A stretch of DNA of 64,000 nt from Leucaena leucocephala (taxonomy: Eukaryota > Streptophyta > Magnoliopsida > Fabales > Fabaceae), in assembly GCA_037074615.1 (NCBI GenBank), contig CM073550.1:13782001-13846000 (forward strand), in the 5' to 3' direction. The position numbers and the translations under genes are program-made. Positions 12,545 to 22,953 of this stretch are shown here, piece by piece (the first letter of the stretch is position 1; every line of letters begins with the position of its first letter). The notes beneath the pieces were generated by a model. It worked only from the letters and a program-made list of their open reading frames with translations. It did no database searches and was not told where the DNA came from.

Positions 12545-13560
12545 GCGTAACCAGGCGAGTTGACTCGGCCAACCTAGACCCGGAGGCGTCGGTTAGCCAC
12601 TCGGCCTGGTCGAAATGAAATCAGGATTAATAAAATTAAATAAATTTTAATACCAAAAATTTCAGTCCATGAATTAAGTTGATGATTTTTTTTATATAAA
12701 AAATAGACTATAAATAGTTTATAAATTAATATTTTTAAAATAGAGAGATTATTAAAATAAATTTTGTCTTTCTTAATAAAATATTTTTTATAAAAATAGC
12801 CTAATTCAAATTTAAAATATCATGTTTAATGGATTTAATATATTAAAATGTTAAGCTTTATTAGAGAGTTTGTAAATTTTAAATGAAAACAATTTATTTT
12901 TATAATTTATTGACTAATAATTACAAAAATAAGTTTTTTTAAATAAATAAACTATAAAAACTGATATATTCTAAATAAAAAATTATAAAGATTGAGTTAT
13001 TTTGAATTAAAATATAAATTTGGCCAAAAAATCAAAATAAAAATATGTATATCAATAATTAAAAAAAGATAAAATTTAAATCAAATCAAGTTCATAGGTA
13101 AATTTATACGTATACATATATATTTTAATAATTAATAATAGCAAAATAACAAGTATTTATATATAAATTTATAAAACTTAATTTTAATTAATAATAGTAA
13201 AATAACAAATATCTATATGAAATTTATAAATCTTAATGTATACTATTAAAGTTTATATAAAAATCGTGTTTTATTGGTGAATTTATAAGTGTATTATTAG
13301 AAAATTTGACATAATATATATAAATAACTTAATTTTTTATTTTTAAAAAAATTATGTATAAGATTATATTTTTCTTAAAATTAAATTACATAGTCAAAAT
13401 TTAAGGTATTAGACGTAACTAAAAAAATAGTTTAGGTTAATGAAACTTGCAACAAATAACAACTCAATCACTTTTAAACTTTCTATTATCAAATATAAAA
13501 AACCTCTTTGCAATTTAGGTGTTTAAAGAACGAGTCAATGGGTTTATCACTTTTGTTTTC
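12545..13560. other. AT-rich spacer upstream of the RETICULATA-related gene
   Basis: Apart from the proximal ~80 bp next to the gene, this stretch is nearly all A/T with poly(A)/poly(T) runs. I see no gene or clear element. Confidence 0.5.
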
Positions 13561-14768
13561 ATGGGTTTCCCCGATCTGATTAAGTAGATATTTAGATAGA
13601 TTTTTAGAAAATGACTTGTAGAAAAAAAAGTGTCATGGCCTTGAAAAATTTAATAGATAAAATTAATTTTAAAAGGGATATATATATATTTGATGCCAAA
13701 AATGTCAGTGTGGAGTCAGTAGTAGAGTAGTCAAGTAACATGAGTTTGTACCAAAGGTTCCGTGTTCGAACCCTGGAAGCAGTAGGAAAGTGGTTTTTAT
13801 TTTTTAGTAGGATGAAATGACCAAAATACCCTTTCCCCATTTTACATTTCAGACGAGGTACTCTTTCTCCATTCTTCACTAATCTGCATCGGCGAGGCAG
13901 TAGGAATCAACAGGAGCGTAGTGACGAGACCTTGACAACATTGTTGCCGTGTTTCTGTCAATTTCTCCTCTGTATTGTTGCGCTGGAGCTGTCATTCCAA
14001 CCACAATGCTGACGGGTTGATAAAGGGAGCAGAGGAGAGTTGGATGCGAGAAGTAGTGGGAGAGTAAGAGAGACAGAATGCAGCGACAGTGAACCAGAGA
14101 GAGTGAGAGACGCGACTGAGTGGGCAGAGGAAGCGAAGGCCGTCACCATCTGAAGGAAGGTTGGAGAGTACATCCCGGTCACTATAGCAAGTCCAAATTC
14201 CTGACATTTTTCTCCCTGTCGGCGTCGTGGTGGCTTCTCTATCATCTCTGTTGGCAAGAGACAAAGTGGGTGAATAGTGGCTGTCCTTCCAGCTCCGACA
14301 ACCAATGTGCACGGTGAGTCCCTGGCGTCAGAATTCATCGGTAGTGAGCCTCTTCTGCCTTCCCCTGTCTTCACTATTAACTTCCCTTTTTGTTGAGTGT
14401 GTGTGTTTGGTTGATGGCTTAATTTCCATTGCTCCTCTAGTTGTTGGCATTGATAAGAATTGATACGGGTCCTGGTTGATGTTTGTGTTTTCTCCAAGTG
14501 CTCTGTTTGTGTGGGTGTGTGGGTGTGAAACCGGGAGGAAGGTTTGTATGAATGGCGATGTTGTTATGTGGATGTTGCTACTGTTGTATGTATATACTGA
14601 TGCTGTCGGGTTTGGGTGCCTTGGGTTGAATAAAAATGGCGATAAGCATTTTTGCTGTTTTGAATGATATGTATATATATTCCGTATGCATGAGCTATGA
14701 AAGAATATATATGTGTGTGATAATGATGTCAAATGAAAGAGGAGACAGAAGCATGCCATAATGGGTTA

Positions 14769-15470
14769 TAGGAGAGAGCAATTAGCCCGGAGCCCGTGGG
14801 TCCACCCGCAACCCGTTACTATTTGAGCCTGTTTAAGCCCGTCCAAAATAGGCCCGTAACGGGCGGGCTTAAACGGGCTCAAACAGTAAATTATATGGGC
14901 GGGCTGCGGGCTGACCATTGGGCAGCCCGCAACCCGCCCATATATTTTTTTTATTAATTATTATATTATATTTATTTAAATTTATTTTTATTATATACTA
15001 ATATACTTTTTTAAATTTATTTTGTAGAGGTATGGATAATTATATCTACAATAATCACAAGTAAATATAATGTAGATTATGTATAATCATAATCCAATTG
15101 AATAATTAAGATTATAAATGATTATATTATATAATCATTGTAGACTGTGTGGTTATAAATTTGTAGCTATTATTATGATATTTTAATTTTTAATTTTAGG
15201 ATGAACAATCATATCATGTGTGTAATATTGTTATTTTATTTTTATTATTATTAAAACTTTAAATGGGTTTAAATAAAAAAAATATTTTTATTTTTTATAA
15301 ATGGGCTGCCCATGCCCATTAGAACCCAAACAGGTTCAGCCCAACCCGTTTAATACGGGCTTAAACGGGCTGAGGCACGGGCATGGGCTAGCATGTGCCC
15401 ATGAAAAAAAAAATGGGCGGGGCACGGGCTGACCATTGGGTCAGCCCAGCCCGCCTATTACTTACCCCTA
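14769..15470. mobile_element. hAT-type MITE with GC-rich subterminal repeats
   Basis: The 702-bp element has imperfect terminal inverted repeats (TAGGAGAGAGCAATTAG at the left; TAGGGGTAAGTAATAGG as the complement of the right end). It is flanked by 8-bp duplications ATGGGTTA (14761-14768) and ATGGGTTG (15471-15478), 7/8 identical. Both ends are packed with inverted copies of GGGCTTAAACGGG, GCCCGC and similar motifs; the middle is AT-rich and non-coding. An 8-bp target duplication and subterminal repeats are hallmarks of hAT elements. No transposase is present. Confidence 0.8.
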
Positions 15471-16140
15471 ATGGGTTGTATTGGATTGAATGGAAAGAAT
15501 ATATGTATAGCTGTTGTGTTGGTTAATATATATGTAGGTCTATAAATGGTGATGTGGTTCCTTGTTCAGAAAATTGTGCCGCTATTTTGGAGACTAAATG
15601 GCATATATATCTATGGTGACATTGTTAGGAATTAAAATGAAGAAAGTAAGGATAATAAAAGAGGAGGGGATTGATGTTAATATGTATATAATTGTGTGTA
15701 TGCTACGAAATGGTGGAGGCAGGGGAACTAGGAATATGTGTGGGTGTTAGATTATTCCTGTAGATGGAAGCTTGATGTTAGTGTTAAGGCTATAGGGTTC
15801 AGATTTTGAAAGTTCAAAAGGAATTAAATCAAAGTTGAATCAGGAACCGATGTTGCTGCCTTTGTTTAACTCAGAGGTCTCTAGAAGTAAAGATAAAAGA
15901 GAACAGAAAATAACTAGATGAAATAGAAAGAAGTTTCTAGTGGAAATGATAAATTAATGATTTCAAGCGTAAGAGTGTGTTTTACAAATTTAAAAGACTG
16001 AAAAGAGTTACCCACTGTTTTGGACAACAACATTCTAGTTACTAGGAATTAAGTTGTTGTTTTGGGTTTCTTTAAAGATAAACAAATAATTAGAAAGTTA
16101 AGGATTTTGAAGGAAGTTAACATGCTAGAATCATGATCTT

Positions 16141-16143
<3 letters not shown>

Positions 16144-16187
<44 letters not shown>
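16144..16187. repeat. (AT)n microsatellite
   Basis: An uninterrupted run of about 22 AT dinucleotides within the LTR-like block. Shorter TA runs occur at about 19967-19988 and 35519-35549. Confidence 0.95.
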
Positions 16188-16190
<3 letters not shown>

Positions 16191-17040
16191 CATGCATAAG
16201 AGGGGTATAAAATAGAAATTTGTATAATCAAGGACTTTAAGCTCACAGTAGAAAATACAGAAAAGAAGCACTATGGTCGGTATATATATATAAATATTTA
16301 CTGTTGCTATTGTGGTGATTAAATGTATTAAATTTGAGCACTGGAATGTGATTCTGGACTATCAGAGATATAATTAGAATTTTAATATATTATTTTAGGG
16401 ATACTAGAGAATTGAGAAATGAAAATAATCGAAAGTTGATTAGCTGAAAGAATAAAGATTTAGGAGCGTGGCAGGTGAGTGAATATCATCCCCTTAAAAT
16501 AAGTATTTTAATAAATTGTTATTTCATTTAGAATGTTAAATTTCAAATAAAATTTACGAAAAGCAAAAATGGTTTTTCTTATAATTGGTTTATAAAAAGA
16601 TTACGATTATGTATGAAAATGGATGAAGAAGTTTTAGAAAAGAATTTGGCAAATGTTATATTGAATTGACTTTTTTTCAAAAAATATTCATATACGAATT
16701 TCATATGTTTTTCATAGTAACTTGATATTTGATTTTAAATGTTTATGTTAGGGGTTTTGAAATTCAAAATGGTTTTACTAAAGATAATTGTATTTGAAAC
16801 GATTGAGATCATTATATGTGAAATGGACCACACGCATATTGGAAAGGTTTTAGAAAGGACGGAATACAAAACGCTAGTTGCTAACAGCAGTACTGTTAGT
16901 CCTTAATGCACCTTGGTTACCCGAACTCGATGGATATCCGTGAGTTTCGTACTTAAGACAGTTAGTTGTGGGATTCATTATCGCGCCTGTTATTCGTAAG
17001 TTTCATACATGCGCCTGTATTCGTGGCTTCGGGCCGCTCC

Positions 17041-17205
17041 TGATTGGTTATTTACCCTCGTGGACTATGTGTCCACGCCTATTTTATGGCATCATGCTAC
17101 GCATGATTATTTACCCTCGTAGACTGTGTCCACGCTTGTTTTCATGGCTTCAAACCGCGCCAGATTGGTTAGTTACCCTCGTGGACTGTGTGTCCACGCC
17201 TGTTT
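17041..17205. repeat. 60-bp tandem repeat with hairpin core inside the LTR-like block
   Basis: Three units start near 17043, 17103 and 17163. Each carries ATTACCCTCGTGGACT-like sequence followed by GTGTCCACGC, so each contains the inverted repeat CGTGGAC...GTCCACG able to form a 7-bp stem with a short loop. The middle copy is slightly degenerate (CGTAGAC). Related partial units extend upstream to about 16930. Confidence 0.7.
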
Positions 17206-18054
17206 ACGTTCTATTAAAGTCCTACAAAAAATGATAGTTTTGAAATGATTGCTTTTAAACGATTGATTTGAAACGGTTATTTCAAATTGTCTTTCGTGAA
17301 ATAAAAATATTTACGAAAATATTTGCATCGAATTACGAAATATTATGAATGACATTTAATAATGTTGAACTATTTATTTCTGTATTTTTAAATCATGTTT
17401 TGGGACGTTATTCACGAGTAAATTATTTGGCTTCAGATAGTGCAATTAACCCTAATCCTTTCGCTGAGCAGTAAAGAGCCTCATTGCAGATCCGAAGCGT
17501 TGTTTTTGACAAGACTGCTTTTGATATAATTATCATTTATAAAGTACTTGTATTATTTTGATAAAAGGGTAAATACTCCACATAGTTCTTAGAAAATATT
17601 CTTGTTATTTTAGAAAATATTATGGAATATTTGAATGTTTGCAATCTGTTGTAAGATTATTCTAGAAATCGATTATACAATGATAATTCTACCAAAATTT
17701 CTACAGAGAACTTGTCTTTTGATTTAAAATTGTAATACATTATGATTTTGTTTCAAACAATTGATTTAAGGTTTAGGCTTAAGGAATATGAATTTATTCA
17801 TATTCTGTGTTAGTCACTGTTCAAATTTCGGGATGTGACAAAGAGATTTTGGACATTTTTCAGAAAAAAGCTTTTAGAGAAGAGTTTATAGAAAAAAAAT
17901 AGTTTTGAAAATATGAGTGTTTGGATAGTTATTAGCAAAATGACTTTTGTTATTAGTAAATTATTAGAAAAGATATGAAATGAAAAAAAAAATAGCCTTA
18001 CATACATTCCACCGTTCATCATCATTTCTTTTCTTTCTCTCACGATGATGGAGG

Positions 18055-18705
18055 CAAACAGCGAAGTGGATACGACGATCCCGGGCAATTCGGGATGGGT
18101 CCGTCCCGTCCCGTGAAGGTCGGGAAGGGACAAGGAAGAGGGTCGGGACGGGATGGATCTCAGCCTGACCCTCGAGATTCCCGTCCCGTCCCGAATATTT
18201 TTTTAAAAAAAATAAAAAATATTTTTATTTTATTTATTTTTTACAAAAAATAAAAATAGAAAATAGTATTAGTTATATCATATTATTTATTAGATGATTG
18301 TATTTTTCTCTTCCTTATATGTATTTATTTCTTTACAGATGAAGCAGTAACTTCAGTTGGTGAAGTGAAAAAATTGAAAAAGTAATAATATTTGTAGTAT
18401 AATTAATGGTATTTATTATTTTAAATTGCTAATCATAATAAAGAGAATTTAATTTCTTCTATTATTTTTTGTGTTTTGATTATATGTTACTAATATATAG
18501 GATGTACATAAAATATCTAATATTTTATTTTTTAAAAAAATTGGGTTCGGGAATTCCCGAACTCGTCCCAGTCCCAAAAGGAACCGGGACATAGTCGGGA
18601 CGGGACGGGACGGGACACGGGACGCATTTTGCGTCCCGTGTCCTATCTCAGAACGGGACCGGAACGGGGTTGTCCCGGTCCCGTCCCGTCCCGTGAACAC
18701 CCCTA
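18055..18705. mobile_element. GGGAC-rich terminal-inverted-repeat element (hAT-like MITE)
   Basis: Both ends are crowded with GTCCC/GGGAC repeats; the right end finishes GTGAACACCCCTA and the centre is AT-rich. The whole length is recognisably related, end to end, to the element at 58101-58740. The left boundary is uncertain: a 6/8 match to the right flank GGCGGAGG occurs at 18047-18054. There is no coding capacity. Confidence 0.55.
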
Positions 18706-19989
18706 GGCGGAGGCGAGGACAGTGGTGAGGGTGATGACGTTGACAAAGGATGAAAGGTGACGACGAAGAGACACTGACCCCAAGTAGTGACGATGACCAG
18801 ATCTACCTACAACAGAGGGCGATGACAGTGACCAGAGGGAGGAGAAGGCGGAGATCAAGTCGCGATAGCAGAGCTGAAGTTTTTCTGATGAAACTTAGAC
18901 GAGCAATGAGAGAAGAAGTGGAGAGAGGAGCGAGGAAAGAGGAGAGAGGAGAAATGGGAGAAATAAAAGTAAGATAATAATTGGGTAGTCTATAACTCTT
19001 TTACCATTCCAGAAATTATTCCCAGTAATTTATACTTTTAGATTATAATTTAGTCCAAAAACCTTTTTGAATAAATATAGATATTTATTTTTAAAAAAAA
19101 TTAAACTAAAAATTGACTCAAAAGCCATCTTAAAATCATAATTTAAAAAGTTTTCAAACAGGCCTAAATAGCCATGATCTTTTGGTCAATTCTTCCATAA
19201 GGATATACTAGAATACGTAAAGAAAGGGAGAAGACAAAGAAACATGGCAAGAAATAAAAAGTTAAATGGGGTTTTCAGTGCGAGAGTATAGAAGTAATGT
19301 ATCTCTTTATTTTCCATTTGAAAAGCCAAATCGAAAAGGCTTCTATGTTCTTTATCTTCTAATATTTCCATAATCGGAACACATTTACGGTTTCGTGTTT
19401 TAAAGAGAGTCATGTTCTAAATCCTCCCCTCAAGATCATAAAGCTTAAAACGGATGCCTTATGCTAATGTTTCTCCCTCCTTGAGTTCGCAAGGGAAAAT
19501 CCTAATCAACCTTTTGCAGATGTTGATGTCACTTGAAAGATCAACCGATCAATATAGCTTTCAAACAAGATGTATAAGCTAAAGGGGCTTCAAGGCTGAA
19601 ATCTAATTTAAGAGATCATTTCCCACTAGCTCTTTTCTCAATCCTCCCCTCAAAAGCTATTAGACTATCAACCAGACGCAAAATAGAATAGCGATATCAC
19701 CAATCCATTCTTTCACTATCTTTCAAATTTTCAAATTGAGAAATTTTGGATCAACTAAATTGTTATTGAATTTCCACAATTACTAACTACAGGTTAGGGG
19801 TAGGGAGAGGCAGGATATCTAGTGGAATTCCTTTGTACCTCTTACTTACTTCATTAATATTTATTATTTTTATACTCAAACTATTATATTTATAATATTA
19901 TAGTTTATTTATTTATCTAATAAAAAATTGTTAAAAGTTCACCTTTTAAGTCCTAAACCTGTGAATGTTTATATATATATATATATATA

Positions 19990-20180
19990 AGTGAATTGAG
20001 AATAATAATCTAAGCCTAACCACGATTTGAAAGCTACCTAAAAACATCTACTCATAGTTAAAAAATCCCCAACCACCTAAAATAAAAAAAATCAACTTAA
20101 ATTTATATGACTAGTAAGGACTTTTTAAAAAAAATCTTTAGAATTCAGTTTTTAATCTTAGTGTAATAAAAAAAACTAAT
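19990..20180 (-). repeat. Dispersed AT-rich repeat, copy 1
   Basis: On the minus strand this reads AAGATTAAAAACTGAATT ... AAGTCCTTACTAGTCATATA ... GGTGGTTGGGGATTTTTTAA ... TCTCAATTCACTTATA. The same order of blocks is found on the plus strand at 32095-32300, and part of it at 35155-35275. Class unknown; probably transposon-derived. Confidence 0.6.
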
Positions 20181-20639
20181 TGAGAGGAAGAGATATTTTT
20201 GCAATTGTTATTTAACAATAACTATTTTTATATCAAATTTTATATAAGAACATATTTGATATTTTACATTTTGCAAATCACTCTTTTCTTTTATTAGAAT
20301 GTATTTTATGTTTGAAAAATGAGGGCAAAAGACCCTGTGACCATTTAAAAATGAGGTATTAAATTTAAATTTATATAAATATAAAAATATATATTTAAAT
20401 AGTTAAAGTCCCAAGAATAAAATTAATACTTGATTGTATATGCCTTTATTTTCATATAGCTTTAATTTAATCTATGATTTTTTTATTTGTCTCTAATTAT
20501 TTTATTCTGTTTATTTTATCTTAAATTTTAGTTTTATTTGTTAATGATATTTTGTGTCCATTATTTCATTTCTTTATCCATTATATTTCTCCTAATTATA
20601 AAACTAATTCCAATCACTTTCTAAACTCATGTTTCAGCC

Positions 20640-21180
20640 ATATAGTGTGTTGGGATAAGTTTTAAATCAAAATTTTAAAATAGCTTCTAGCCTAAATTTT
20701 AATTTAAAAATTTTTAAAATAAATAATCATATTTATCTAAAAGGGTATATTCTAATGACAACTATTCAAACACTTATATATATACTCACTTTTTTCTATA
20801 TAAGAAATTATCTAAAAGTACTTGAAAAATATTTTTTTTATAATTTATTTTCTAAAGATCTATCTAAATGGCCCATGACTATATAAAAATTTAATATTAA
20901 TCCAATTGTTTTCATCTTACCTGTTCTGCAATTGCATCTATAAATCTAATTTTAACTGGAAAAACCGCCAATTGAGATATTCATTAGACACAATTGCTAT
21001 AAAATAAAAACTGGTACATTAAAAGAACTCTCTTTGATAAACATGTTTCCAAATTGTTTGATAAAAATATACTAACATGAATCTTTTAATATTCTTCTTT
21101 AAAAAAAAAAAGTGGGAATAGGAGATTTCCAACTATACGAATATGAATAATATATCATGGTCATATAAGATTTTCTCATC
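20640..21180. other. AT-rich spacer with MITE remnants
   Basis: 20640-20875 resembles a partial copy of the AT-rich MITE family (ATAATCATATTTATCTAAAAGG ... TCTAAATGGCCCA). The rest is low-complexity and non-coding. Confidence 0.4.
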
Positions 21181-21182
21181 AC

Positions 21183-21263
21183 ATGCATGCTCAATTCCTC
21201 GAAGAAACCCAAAGCATCCCTTCAATAACTTGGAATTATCTTTCAAACAAGCTTTAACGTACC
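21183..21263. repeat. Direct repeat, distal copy, upstream of the RING gene
   Basis: About 80 bp (ATGCATGC..., GAAGAAACCCAAAGCA, CAATAACTTGGAATTATC, CAAGCTTT.ACGTA) repeated with few changes at 21747-21834. Confidence 0.85.
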
Positions 21264-21460
21264 ATACATACATACACACACACACCCACTACATCCTTCT
21301 AAATTTAATTATAAGAGTTAATAATTTTTTTTTAAAATAGATTAAAAAATAATAAATTAGTTAAAAATAATTAATATAATAGTTAATTAACTAGTTTTAG
21401 TAAATTATTGAGTATATAATATAAATTCATCTTGAGATTATATTTAGTCATAATTAATTA

Positions 21461-21735
21461 CTCCCTCTATTCTTTAGTATAAGATCCAGTTGAATTTTTA
21501 AATATGTTAAAAAAGATAAATAAATCAGTTAATTATGATTAAATCAAACTCTTCAACACAAATTCATAGTATAAATTTCTTAATCTATCAAAATTAATTA
21601 ACTAATTTTTATATTATTTATAATTAATTAATTTTTTAGCTTTCTTAATCTATCTAAAAAATTAAATAAATTTTATATTAAAAAATAAAATATTAATTTA
21701 TTTAATTTTTTAATCTATATTTAAAAGGTTTAACT
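21461..21735. mobile_element. Stowaway/mariner-like MITE copy
   Basis: Starts TACTCCCTCTATTCTTTAGT, the classical dicot 'CTCCCTC' terminus. It then has the family blocks AAATAAATCAGTTAATTATG and TTCTTAATCTATC. It lies between the two direct repeats upstream of the RING gene. The right boundary is approximate. Confidence 0.6.
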
Positions 21736-21746
21736 GGTTAGAAACG

Positions 21747-21834
21747 ATGCATGTACAATTCCTATTCCTGGAAGAAACCCAAAGCACTTCAATTCAATAA
21801 CTTGGAATTATCTTTCAGGCAAGCTTTTACGTAA
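21747..21834. repeat. Direct repeat, proximal copy, upstream of the RING gene
   Basis: Second copy of the 21183-21263 sequence, ending about 230 bp before the RING start codon. It overlaps the promoter region of that gene. Confidence 0.85.
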
Positions 21835-21983
21835 CAAGCCAAGTCTGTTTCATGAAGCTTAAAGCACCAACAGTAATGGAAAAAGAATCACTTCTTGTTA
21901 GCCCCAAAGCCATCCCTTTCATCTCCTTCAACCTGATCTTTCTTCTTCGTAGGAAGCTCTCGTTAATCAACTGGCAGAATGAT

Positions 21984-21996
21984 TATATATATAAAT
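21984..21996 (+). promoter_or_regulatory. TATA box candidate of the RING gene
   Basis: TATATATATAAATAC lies about 70-80 bp before the ATG at 22063, the only strong TATA-like motif near this compact gene. It implies a leader of roughly 40 nt. Confidence 0.5.
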
Positions 21997-22062
21997 ACTT
22001 TCATCTTCTTCCTCAACACTCAAATCTCTGCACTGATCTCAAAGAAGTTATAATTAATCTCT

Positions 22063-22953
22063 ATGGATATAAGAGGTCGTCCTCGCGATGTCGTCAATGG
22101 CGTTGGAAGAACCAGAACCTTCCATTACTTCTGGTGCCAAACTTGCCAGGGTGCCGTTAGAATCCCCTCCTCTGCAAACCCTAATTTCTCTTTCTGCCCC
22201 TTTTGCTCCCATCAATTACACATCGAACTCGATATCACGAGGCCCAGGCTTCTCATGAACAATCCTCCAAATAATTCACAGCCTTCACCTGCTGCTCAAT
22301 TGATCAACGGATTGGCTCTCATTCTGGATCCATCTACGAGAGAGCGAAACGCTCGCTTGCATCGAACAGTTCAATGGATTGAAGAAACCGAAGAAGGACC
22401 GAATCCTCAGACCTGGATCACTCTCCGATTTGTTAGACCAACTCGTCCACAAAGACACATTCCGGGAACCACCGACGACAACAGCCCACCTCCGGCGGCA
22501 GATTCCGCCATCGAAGGGTTACCGACGGTCAAACTAACGGAAACACGATTGGCTAGCGATCCGAATTGCGCGATTTGCAAAGACGAGTTTCAGATTGATA
22601 TGGAAGTGAAAGAGTTACCGTGCAAGCATTTCTATCATTCCGATTGTATTACTCCTTGGCTTCGCATTCACAATACATGTCCGATCTGCCGCCATGAGCT
22701 GCGAAGTGCTTCATCTTCGTCTTCTTCTTATTATTCTAATTACCGCGAAGGAGATTTCTCATATTTTGACTATCGATTTAGATATGGGTTTGAAGAAGCT
22801 ACACACGGCTTGAATTGGCTTTGGAGCCAGCTTGTTTCTTTGCGACCTGTGCGTGCATTTATGGAATGGACTCAGAGATATTTGTTTGATTTCTTGGAAA
22901 ATCGTCATGAACGAGGAGGTAAGCTTCGGGGATCAACCTTTTTGAAGCACTAA
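22063..22953 (+). CDS. RING-H2 E3 ubiquitin ligase with N-terminal zinc ribbon
   Basis: A single-exon gene of 296 aa. The N-terminal zinc ribbon has C25/C28 (FWCQTCQG) and C45/C48 (FCPFC). A disordered Pro/Asn-rich middle follows. The RING-H2 finger is complete: C169-x2-C172-x14-C187-x-H189-x2-H192-x2-C195-x10-C206-x2-C209. A Ser-rich stretch and an aromatic-rich C-terminus (NWLWSQLVSLRPVRAFMEW) come after. This two-finger architecture is that of plant RING1/CIP8/RHC-type ligases, which transfer ubiquitin from an E2 to substrates, often in stress or light responses. I see no DUF1117 tail, so it is not a typical RDUF/RHC2A protein. The substrate is unknown. Neighbours give no functional hint. 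All zinc ligands are present, so it should be active. Confidence 0.92.
   Translation: MDIRGRPRDVVNGVGRTRTFHYFWCQTCQGAVRIPSSANPNFSFCPFCSHQLHIELDITRPRLLMNNPPNNSQPSPAAQLINGLALILDPSTRERNARLHRTVQWIEETEEGPNPQTWITLRFVRPTRPQRHIPGTTDDNSPPPAADSAIEGLPTVKLTETRLASDPNCAICKDEFQIDMEVKELPCKHFYHSDCITPWLRIHNTCPICRHELRSASSSSSSYYSNYREGDFSYFDYRFRYGFEEATHGLNWLWSQLVSLRPVRAFMEWTQRYLFDFLENRHERGGKLRGSTFLKH

Larger units (their letters stand above)
13631..17840. mobile_element. Probable solo LTR (about 4.2 kb) of a retrotransposon
   Basis: The block begins TGTCATGG and ends GGATGTGACA, giving TGTCA...TGACA termini. It is flanked by AAAAG on the left and AAGAG on the right, a 4/5 match as expected for a 5-bp target duplication. 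Both flanks continue the same host MITE. It contains no recognisable gag or pol reading frame. The left part has a tRNA-like B-box stretch near 13768-13790. The length includes a 702-bp hAT-type MITE. Without a second LTR the assignment remains an inference. Confidence 0.45.
13562..19170. mobile_element. MITE-like host element split by later insertions
   Basis: Left arm about 13580-13630 (GATATTTAGATAGATTTTTAG and following) and right arms 17841-18050 and 18960-19170 resemble the ends of the AT-rich MITE family seen at 35.6, 38.8 and 49.8 kb. These include GTGTTTGGATAGTTATTAG, the GA-rich middle, and AATAATTGGGTAGTCTATAACTCTTTTA. The arms are interrupted by the LTR-like block 13631-17840 and by the GGGAC-rich element ending at 18705. 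The outer limits are approximate. Confidence 0.4.

Noticed and set aside
13705..13795. Possible tRNA gene (GTGTTCGAACCC motif)
   Set aside because: The B-box-like stretch is good but no cloverleaf with paired acceptor and anticodon stems could be drawn; it is more likely a tRNA-derived repeat.
13958..14759. Several ORFs of 100-180 codons on the minus strand
   Set aside because: No family resemblance, and they lie inside the LTR-like block; overlapping frames arise from locally higher GC content.
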